DNA from: Hypsibius dujardini
Taxonomy: Eukaryota; Tardigrada; Eutardigrada; Parachela; Hypsibiidae
Reading direction: 5' to 3'
Assembly: GCA_001579985.1 (NCBI GenBank)
Contig: LRSR01007251.1
Coordinates: forward strand, 1-28,534
DNA: 28,534 bases
In this document: piece after piece, positions 27,501 to 28,534 of the stretch
Numbering within the stretch: the first letter of the stretch is position 1
Layout: every line of letters begins with the position of its first letter
The notes under the pieces: model-generated
What the model was told of the DNA's origin: nothing
Databases searched by the model: none
What the model saw: only the letters and a program-made list of their open reading frames with translations
Program-made: the position numbers and the translations under genes

Positions 27501-28262
27501 CATTTTCTGGTATTGTTTTTTAGGGAAATGCATTCCGGCGGACACCGTCAACGACGGCAACTGGGACTGCCTGACCGGGGACGACGAGCGCTCCCAGGAC
27601 TTTGAAGAGGGCGACTTCATCAAGAACCTCCCCGGTGACGGCTGCAAGCCCGACGAGATGCGTTGCGGCCTGGACCAGTGCATCCCGACGAGTCGACGCT
27701 GCGACGGCACGGTAGACTGTGCGGATTTCATGGACGAAATCGGGTGCCGCCGGTGTGCCGACCACGAATGGCTATGCGCCCGCTCCAAGACCTGCATTCC
27801 GCAGACGGCGGTCTGCGACGGCCTCCAGCACTGCGAGTACGGGGAGGACGAGTTGAGCTGCCTGATCTTGGCCAAGACCTTGGACGTCGTGCCGGACGCG
27901 ATGGGATACCTGGAGAGCGCCTCAGACGGCTACCTCATGATCAAGAAGCGCGATCAGTTCAAGCCGCTCTGTTCGAACATCTGGACGCCGTCCCTGGCGA
28001 TGGCTGTCTGTCGGCATCTTAATTTTGAGTAAGAACTTCCCGTTCTATGCGTGGAATACGAGAGGATTGGGCTAGTGAACATTTTTTTTACTTTTCAGCG
28101 GCGTGAAACGAATCAACGCGTCCGAGCTGACAGAGTTCCCTATTCCGCTGCCGATGACTTGGAATTCGGTCGTGCAGACCCTGCAGACGATTGAGACCAG
28201 CTATGCAAATCAGCGCAGTCTCGGGGAGTGCACCAATGTGGCGATGAGCTGTGATCAGCCGC
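6112..28262 (+). CDS. giant Nudel/polyserase-like type II transmembrane multi-protease (3' end outside window)
   Basis: Twenty-five exons join in consistent phases into 10,840 coding bases (3613 codons), and the gene continues past the right edge. Order: Ser-rich cytoplasmic tail; membrane anchor (about 108-128) after a basic RRKDKCRRC stretch; SEA domain (about 182-297); Ser/Thr-rich stalk; then repeats of [LDLa cluster, SRCR-like, S1 protease]. Module A has six LDLa, B seven, C nine plus a mucin-like linker, D about eight, E at least three. Protease 1 (866-1103) has H906, D955, S1053 and the S1-pocket Asp1047, so it is predicted trypsin-like and active. Proteases 2-4 lack one or more catalytic residues. 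The layout resembles Nudel (LDLa repeats, one active and one dead protease) and TTSPs such as corin and enteropeptidase (anchor, SEA, LDLa, SRCR, protease), but has more modules. It is expected to act at the cell surface or in extracellular matrix; the substrate is unknown. Confidence 0.85.
6222..6427 (-). repeat. CAGACA hexanucleotide array in intron 1
   Basis: A pure (CAGACA)12 block at 6311-6382 lies in a longer diverged CAGACA-like tract. Read on the minus strand it is TGTCTG, the same hexamer class as the array at 4289-4354 but in opposite orientation. It fills about half of intron 1 (6166-6554). Confidence 0.85.
6555..6894 (+). CDS. exon 2: cytoplasmic tail and membrane anchor
   Basis: Encodes residues 19-132: a Ser-rich, weakly acidic tail, a basic cluster RRKDKCRRC, then a hydrophobic segment from [11 protein letters not shown] to ITLKF (about 108-128). 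Positive charges on the N-terminal side predict type II topology, with the whole protease array outside the cell. The donor gtaaga is in phase 1. Confidence 0.8.
7030..7270 (+). repeat. TGTGTC-type degenerate array in intron 2
   Basis: Diverged TGTGTC and TCTG units fill about half of the 536-base intron 2 (6895-7430). The rest of the intron shows nothing else. Confidence 0.75.
7431..7550 (+). CDS. exon 3: juxtamembrane linker
   Basis: Forty codons without recognisable domain, hydrophilic and rich in Ala, Ser and His, with acceptor ctttgcag and donor gtaaac, both phase 1. It links the membrane anchor to the SEA domain. One N-glycosylation sequon (NGS) is present. Confidence 0.65.
7551..9753 (+). 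other. 2.2-kb intron 3
   Basis: Largest early intron of the giant gene; exon 3 and exon 4 join directly in phase 1. It contains a hairpin at about 7788-7808, a possible cassette exon at 8015-8179, and otherwise AT-rich or mixed sequence without recognised domains. Short open frames (for example 8615-8899) show no protein-like features. Its 5' intron position makes it a reasonable place for regulatory elements, but I can name none. Confidence 0.5.
8015..8179 (+). other. possible cassette exon with a second hydrophobic segment
   Basis: After a good acceptor (cgttctctgcag) comes a 165-base open stretch ending at gtagtc. Phase is 1 on both sides, so it could be inserted between exons 3 and 4 without a frameshift. 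It would encode [12 protein letters not shown] and then about 26 hydrophobic, Cys-rich residues. No homology is recognised; it may simply be chance open sequence. Confidence 0.2.
9754..9893 (+). CDS. exon 4: start of SEA domain
   Basis: Encodes residues 172-218 with the SEA opening [18 protein letters not shown]. Acceptor ttttttcag in phase 1, donor gtaact in phase 0. The phase 0 boundary falls at the same place in the SEA fold as in the small upstream gene. Confidence 0.8.
9909..10038. repeat. palindromic MITE-like element, copy 2, inside intron 4
   Basis: A 130-base unit with ends cacacgtgac and, in reverse, cagacgtggc. TA lies on both sides, consistent with a TA target duplication. It makes up most of the 211-base intron between exons 4 and 5. 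Its reverse complement aligns along its length with copy 1 at 567-687. Confidence 0.6.
10105..10169 (+). CDS. exon 5: SEA domain, central part
   Basis: Sixty-five bases, phase 0 to phase 2, encoding [19 protein letters not shown] and the start of FEKGS. It lies just upstream of the autocleavage-type motif. The counterpart in the upstream gene is 3713-3813. Confidence 0.8.
10283..10452 (+). CDS. exon 6: SEA domain with GSVIV motif
   Basis: Encodes [16 protein letters not shown], followed by a helical segment, residues 240-297. GSVIV fits the G/S[VI]VV consensus at which mucin-type SEA domains cleave themselves while staying associated. If cleavage occurs, it is between Gly242 and Ser243. The donor gtgagg is in phase 1. 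Confidence 0.8.
10494..10783. repeat. AT-rich inverted-end element in intron 6
   Basis: Ends ggatggcgaaac and, in reverse, ggatggcaaaaa enclose about 290 bases of AAACTAAA-type sequence. The flanks contain atctag (left) and atctgg (right), which may be a decayed target duplication. It occupies about half of the 564-base intron 10453-11016. The call is weaker than for the other elements because the interior is low complexity. Confidence 0.35.
11017..11357 (+). CDS. exon 7: post-SEA linker
   Basis: Residues 297-410, phase 1 to phase 0. Sequence such as [13 protein letters not shown], with many Pro, Ser and charged residues, and no cysteine pattern. No domain is recognised; a stretched stalk is most likely. 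Confidence 0.75.
11535..11975 (+). CDS. exon 8: Ser/Thr-rich stalk and start of LDLa 1
   Basis: Residues 411-557. A hydrophobic-helical part ([16 protein letters not shown]) gives way to a dense Thr/Ser/Ala tract (about 445-500) typical of O-glycosylated stalks, then to the first LDLa repeat from [13 protein letters not shown]. The donor gtaagt splits that repeat in phase 0 after DNCL. Confidence 0.85.
11976..12558 (+). other. intron 8, AT-rich
   Basis: 583 bases between the two halves of LDLa 1. AT-rich unique-looking sequence; I see no repeat array, gene or element in it. Confidence 0.6.
12559..12904 (+). CDS. exon 9: LDLa 1 (end) to LDLa 4
   Basis: Residues 558-673. It completes LDLa 1 ([10 protein letters not shown]), then gives LDLa 2 (CGSGQLSC to FDETDC), LDLa 3 (CQPNAVRC to WSDDPPNC) and most of LDLa 4. 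The calcium-binding acidic DxxDxSDE-type ends are largely kept, although LDLa 2 has FDE. Donor gtagga, phase 1. Confidence 0.9.
12929..13023 (-). repeat. CAGA tetranucleotide array in intron 9
   Basis: Diverged CAGA units dominate the 180-base intron 12905-13084. This is the first of the tetranucleotide introns in the gene. Confidence 0.85.
13085..13690 (+). CDS. exon 10: LDLa 4-6, SRCR-like domain, activation site of protease 1
   Basis: Residues 673-875. LDLa 4 ends, then a shortened LDLa 5 lacking its first loop ([20 protein letters not shown]) and a complete LDLa 6. The SRCR-like domain follows ([30 protein letters not shown]). The pro-region cysteine (LVCGITPS) and the activation site [13 protein letters not shown] end the exon. 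Cleavage after Arg865 would free the Ile866 N-terminus. Donor gttagt, phase 1. Confidence 0.9.
13709..13780 (+). repeat. TCTG tetranucleotide array in intron 10
   Basis: TCTG units with TTTG and TATC variants occupy much of the 176-base intron 13691-13866. Confidence 0.85.
13867..14273 (+). CDS. exon 11: protease 1, N-terminal barrel with His and Asp
   Basis: Residues 875-1010. The catalytic His906 sits in WLISAAHC (codon 13959-13961) and Asp955 in DGDIALLRL (codon 14106-14108). WVRPVCLP carries the cysteine that pairs with the pro-region in TTSPs, so the mature protease would stay tethered after activation. Phase 1 to phase 0, donor gttggg. Confidence 0.93.
14274..14986 (+). other. intron 11, 713 bases
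   Basis: AT-rich left half. At 14608-14620 accaaggagcgaa is matched in reverse orientation at about 14885-14897 (accgaggagcgaa), possibly the ends of a 290-base element. A short TCTG-like run lies near 14668-14700 and a small GC hairpin near 14722-14738. No gene recognised. Confidence 0.4.
14987..15434 (+). CDS. exon 12: protease 1, C-terminal barrel with Ser, and LDLa 7
   Basis: Residues 1011-1160. [14 protein letters not shown] gives nucleophile Ser1053 and S1-pocket Asp1047; SFGSGCGGG and RPGVY supply the Gly residues of an open pocket, so cleavage after Lys or Arg is predicted. The domain ends at RWIESVL (about 1103). LDLa 7 ([11 protein letters not shown] to LDESNC) opens module B. Donor gtactg in phase 1 avoids a downstream in-frame TAG at 15467. 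Confidence 0.92.
15479..15690 (-). repeat. CAGA tetranucleotide array in intron 12
   Basis: A pure (CAGA)17 block at 15593-15661 is flanked on both sides by diverged CAGA units. It fills most of the 286-base intron 15435-15720. Confidence 0.95.
15721..16114 (+). CDS. exon 13: LDLa 8-10
   Basis: Residues 1160-1291. LDLa 8 (CYDWNFSC to TSDEKNC), a Pro/Thr/Ser spacer ([18 protein letters not shown]), LDLa 9 (CPAGFFQC to GSDEFGC) and the first part of LDLa 10. The acceptor ttatttaaag lacks a C or T before AG, which is slightly weak. Phase 1 in, phase 2 out (gtaatt). Confidence 0.88.
16157..16345 (+). repeat. TCTG tetranucleotide array in intron 13
   Basis: Diverged TCTG units occupy most of the 258-base intron 16115-16372. 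Reading frames run open through it. Confidence 0.88.
16373..16955 (+). CDS. exon 14: LDLa 10-13 and SRCR-like domain of module B
   Basis: Residues 1291-1485. LDLa 10 ends ([14 protein letters not shown]); LDLa 11 is complete; LDLa 12 is shortened in its first loop ([20 protein letters not shown]); LDLa 13 is complete. The SRCR-like domain begins ([25 protein letters not shown]). The order of a short LDLa, a full LDLa and SRCR repeats that of exon 10. Phase 2 to 0. Confidence 0.9.
16978..17205 (+). repeat. TCTG/TGCC array in intron 14
   Basis: Diverged TCTG units interleaved with TGCC units fill the 274-base intron 16956-17229. Confidence 0.85.
17230..18030 (+). CDS. exon 15: protease 2, His and Asp present
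   Basis: Residues 1486-1752. The SRCR domain ends at [10 protein letters not shown], whose last cysteine would bridge to WIRPICLP. An activation-like site [11 protein letters not shown] is present. His1588 lies in WIITAAHC and Asp1643 in KNDIALLKV. The conserved C191 region is reached at NSSFCQ, just before the donor gtaaga in phase 0. The exon alone looks like a competent protease; the loss is in the next exon. Confidence 0.92.
18058..18152 (-). repeat. CAGA tetranucleotide array in intron 15
   Basis: A nearly pure CAGA run fills most of the 169-base intron 18031-18199, which splits the codons around the protease 2 active-site loop. Confidence 0.93.
18200..18756 (+). CDS. exon 16: protease 2 C-terminus (Ser195 to Ala) and LDLa 14-17
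   Basis: Residues 1753-1938. The exon opens KDAGGGLAC where active proteases have GDSGGPLxC, so Ser195 is Ala1755 (GCT at 18206-18208) and oxyanion Gly193 is Lys. The fold is otherwise kept ([22 protein letters not shown]). LDLa 14, 15 and 16 follow, and LDLa 17 starts. Protease 2 is therefore predicted catalytically dead. Phase 0 to 2. Confidence 0.92.
18770..18905 (+). repeat. TCTG tetranucleotide array in intron 16
   Basis: Diverged TCTG and TGCC units fill the 182-base intron 18757-18938. Confidence 0.87.
18939..19453 (+). CDS. exon 17: LDLa 17-20
   Basis: Residues 1938-2110. LDLa 17 ends (YYQCPDKRC to GTDEEAC), followed by LDLa 18, 19 and 20, all with full cysteine sets and acidic ends. 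It finishes with a basic Thr/Arg linker ([15 protein letters not shown]). Donor gttagt, phase 1. Confidence 0.9.
19471..19600 (+). repeat. TCTG-type array in intron 17
   Basis: Diverged TCTG, TTTG and TGCC units occupy most of the 194-base intron 19454-19647. Confidence 0.82.
19648..20283 (+). CDS. exon 18: mucin-like linker and LDLa 21-22
   Basis: Residues 2110-2322. About 130 residues rich in Thr, Ser and Pro (for example [16 protein letters not shown]), probably O-glycosylated, then LDLa 21 ([15 protein letters not shown] to AEDEMQC) and LDLa 22 ([13 protein letters not shown] to GEDELHC). The linker sits within the LDLa cluster of module C, not between modules. Confidence 0.88.
20318..20600 (-). 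repeat. CAGA tetranucleotide array in intron 18
   Basis: CAGACAGA-rich to about 20425, then increasingly diverged CAGA and GACA units to about 20600. It covers most of the 411-base intron 20284-20694. Confidence 0.83.
20695..21465 (+). CDS. exon 19: SRCR-like domain and first part of pseudoprotease 3
   Basis: Residues 2322-2579. SRCR-like sequence ([33 protein letters not shown]) is followed by a protease-like region with no activation site ([17 protein letters not shown]). WILAAKSC replaces WxxxAAHC, so His57 is Ser2499; at the Asp102 position PVAILEV aligns with DIALLKV, so Asp is Pro2540. RPVCFP keeps the tether cysteine. Donor gtaacg, phase 1. Confidence 0.88.
21480..21700 (+). repeat. 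TCTG tetranucleotide array in intron 19
   Basis: A pure TCTG run near 21545-21585 with diverged flanks, in the 292-base intron 21466-21757. Confidence 0.88.
21758..22270 (+). CDS. exon 20: end of pseudoprotease 3, LDLa 23
   Basis: Residues 2579-2750. [12 protein letters not shown] aligns with [12 protein letters not shown], placing Gly2624 at the Ser195 position; Asp194 is also lost. With exon 19 this domain has lost all three catalytic residues. LDLa 23 ([11 protein letters not shown] to GADEMVC) follows, then a Cys-rich spacer ([22 protein letters not shown]) that may be a degenerate LDLa. Phase 1 to 1. Confidence 0.85.
22276..22436 (+). repeat. TCTG-type array, 5' part of intron 20
   Basis: Diverged TCTG and TTTG units occupy the start of the 583-base intron 22271-22853; a MITE-like element follows. 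Confidence 0.82.
22473..22806. mobile_element. MITE with perfect 31-bp terminal inverted repeats
   Basis: Left end ctcgggaagtggcggagatt (continuing to 22503) and the right end (22776-22806) are exact reverse complements over 31 bases. TAA lies on both sides (22470-22472 and 22807-22809). The 272-base interior is AT-rich and noncoding. A TAA duplication suits the PIF/Harbinger type; a TA duplication with 32-base ends (Tc1/mariner type) would fit the same bases. Perfect ends suggest recent insertion into the intron. Confidence 0.85.
22854..23600 (+). CDS. exon 21: LDLa 24-30
   Basis: Residues 2750-2999. A partly irregular LDLa 24 ([13 protein letters not shown] to LDEPANC), LDLa 25, two with enlarged first loops (26 and 27), LDLa 28 (CKASQFRC to GSDEKDC), a shortened LDLa 29 ([20 protein letters not shown]) and the first half of LDLa 30. 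The shortened repeat sits just before the last LDLa of the cluster, as in modules A and B. Donor gtactt, phase 1. Confidence 0.9.
23614..23705 (+). repeat. TCTG tetranucleotide array in intron 21
   Basis: TCTGTCGG and TCTG units in the 167-base intron 23601-23767, which splits LDLa 30. Confidence 0.85.
23768..24154 (+). CDS. exon 22: end of LDLa 30 and SRCR-like domain of module D
   Basis: Residues 2999-3128. [16 protein letters not shown] completes LDLa 30. The SRCR-like domain shows [29 protein letters not shown] and VVYLSC, the closest match to the SRCR pattern among the copies. Phase 1 in and out (gtaaga). Confidence 0.88.
24178..24520 (+). repeat. TCTG tetranucleotide array in intron 22
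   Basis: Diverged TCTG units with TTTG and TGCC variants fill almost the whole 395-base intron 24155-24549. Confidence 0.85.
24550..25338 (+). CDS. exon 23: pseudoprotease 4 in a single exon, start of LDLa 31
   Basis: Residues 3128-3391. Begins LGCKYN (tether cysteine), has no activation site, then GFPWHATIY opens the fold. WVATTGSC puts Ser3172 at the His57 position. Asp102 is kept (Asp3235 in KNDLALIQL). [11 protein letters not shown] keeps Ser195 (Ser3320) but changes Asp194 to Leu, so the zymogen salt bridge cannot form. LDLa 31 starts at CSGFSCHLG before gtaagt, phase 1. Confidence 0.9.
25612..26192 (-). CDS. lectin gene exon 3: end of C-type lectin domain and Cys-rich tail
   Basis: Starts after attttcag in phase 1 (Arg split). 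[23 protein letters not shown] and SMVICE finish the lectin fold with its last cysteines. A short Pro/Thr linker ([16 protein letters not shown]) leads to a tail of unknown fold ending LRILDP and stop at 25614-25612. Confidence 0.85.
25612..26773 (-). CDS. secreted C-type lectin-domain protein, nested antisense gene
   Basis: Three exons on the minus strand: 26773-26698, 26601-26275, 26192-25612, both junctions in phase 1, total 984 bases including stop (327 residues). An N-terminal signal peptide ([17 protein letters not shown]) leads to a C-type lectin domain (about residues 27-160) with [57 protein letters not shown] and VICE. A C-terminal region of about 160 residues has further cysteines (CPPCAC, VIVTC, IKCRR, VNCRG, VECRE) and no family I recognise. 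The calcium and sugar motif positions read APN and WVD in place of EPN/QPD and WND, so classical sugar binding is doubtful. The gene lies wholly inside an intron of the giant protease gene. Confidence 0.85.
26275..26601 (-). CDS. lectin gene exon 2: main part of C-type lectin domain
   Basis: 109 codons from acceptor catttgcag to donor gtacgt, phase 1 on both sides. It shows the long-form start CPYGFTDPC, the first helix with [20 protein letters not shown] and the core WKWQDG. These are the standard landmarks of the C-type lectin fold. Confidence 0.9.
26698..26773 (-). CDS. lectin gene exon 1: signal peptide
   Basis: ATG at 26773-26771 opens [17 protein letters not shown], a typical signal peptide, ending ADSQ before donor gtgcgt in phase 1; a 96-base intron follows. 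In-frame reading past the donor meets a stop at once (TAG), which supports the splice. Confidence 0.7.
26898..26905 (-). promoter_or_regulatory. possible TATA box of the nested lectin gene
   Basis: Minus-strand TATATAAG, about 125 bases upstream of the lectin start codon. It matches the TATA consensus well and would place the transcript start about 95 bases before the ATG. Because it lies in the protease intron, the lectin would have its own promoter. Confidence 0.45.
27524..28028 (+). CDS. exon 24: LDLa 31-33 and start of SRCR-like domain of module E
   Basis: Residues 3391-3559. LDLa 31 continues in a degenerate form ([16 protein letters not shown] to GDDERSQ), then LDLa 32 (CKPDEMRC to MDEIGC) and LDLa 33 (CADHEWLC to GEDELSC). 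The SRCR-like domain starts ([25 protein letters not shown]). Donor gtaaga, phase 2. Confidence 0.88.
28099..28262 (+). CDS. exon 25: end of SRCR-like domain, gene continues
   Basis: Residues 3559-3614. Ends with [14 protein letters not shown], where the other modules reach the last SRCR cysteine and then the tether cysteine. Donor gtaagt in phase 1, so at least one further exon lies outside the window; by analogy it should encode a fifth protease-like domain. Confidence 0.85.
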
Positions 28263-28359
28263 GTAAGTTAGCGATGCTCGCCTGATTACCAAGTTTCTCC
28301 TTACATTGTCAACAGTGATAATCGACCTAAATGACTTGGTCATCCTTTCGCGATTGTTT

Positions 28360-28534
28360 TGAATGTGTCTCTGTCGGTTCTGTCTGTCTGTCTGTCTATC
28401 TGGCTGGCTGTCTGCCTGCCTGTCTACCCGTTCATATGTCTGTCTGACTGTCTTTTTTTCTGATTGTTTGTCTGTCTGTCTGCCTGCTTATCTGTCTGTC
28501 TCTCTGTCTCTCTGTCTGTCTGTCTGTCTGTCTG
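28360..28534 (+). repeat. TCTG tetranucleotide array in the last, open intron
   Basis: TCTG units, nearly pure towards the right edge, with TGCC and TTTT variants. The array runs off the window, and the intron end is not seen. Confidence 0.9.

Larger units (their letters stand above)
25339..27523 (+). other. 2.2-kb intron 23 hosting a nested gene
   Basis: The phase 1 intron interrupts LDLa 31 (HLG / GKCIPA). Its middle, 25612-26773, is a complete minus-strand C-type lectin gene. The part from 26906 to 27523 is AT-rich and shows no further exon. No TCTG array is present, unlike the neighbouring introns. Confidence 0.8.

Noticed and set aside
2565-28262. The two plus-strand genes as one transcript
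   Set aside because: The first gene has an in-frame stop at 4588-4590 after a complete antistasin unit, and the second has its own start and membrane anchor; one long gene would need two anchors.

Overview
The window is animal genomic DNA: split genes with GT-AG introns, extracellular cysteine-rich modules and no prokaryotic gene layout. The protein families (LDL-receptor class A, SEA, SRCR-like, trypsin-type S1 protease, antistasin, C-type lectin) point to an invertebrate. The main gene resembles the arthropod egg-coat protease Nudel and the vertebrate type II transmembrane serine proteases, so an ecdysozoan is my best guess; the species cannot be fixed from sequence alone.

Layout. (1) Bases 1-2564 are noncoding as far as I can see and hold two short inverted-repeat elements. 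(2) Bases 2565-4590 (+) carry a small five-exon gene for a predicted type II membrane protein of about 264 residues: membrane anchor, LDLa, SEA, antistasin-like domain. (3) From 6112 to beyond the right edge (+) runs one giant gene. I traced 25 exons whose phases all agree and which give 3613 codons in the window. It encodes a type II membrane anchor, a SEA domain with an autocleavage-type motif, a Ser/Thr-rich stalk, and then a repeated module of LDLa cluster, SRCR-like domain and S1 protease domain. Four full modules and most of a fifth are visible, with about 33 LDLa repeats. (4) Inside the 2.2-kb intron at 25339-27523, on the minus strand, lies a three-exon gene for a secreted C-type lectin of about 327 residues.

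Only the first protease domain of the giant protein keeps the full catalytic triad, a canonical activation site and a trypsin-type pocket. The second has Ser195 changed to Ala, the third has lost all three catalytic residues, and the fourth has lost His57 and Asp194. The protein is therefore predicted to be one active protease on a very long scaffold of binding modules and pseudoproteases. The small neighbour shares its SEA intron phases (0, 2, 1), which suggests descent from the same membrane stem, but it ends in an antistasin-type inhibitor domain instead of a protease. A membrane-tethered protease and inhibitor pair is an attractive inference.

Nearly every short intron from 12.9 kb on is built from a diverged TCTG/CAGA tetranucleotide array, in either orientation. 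The introns near 4.3, 6.3 and 7.1 kb carry related hexanucleotide arrays. Several MITE-like elements are also present; the clearest, at 22473-22806, has perfect 31-bp inverted ends and TAA flanks.
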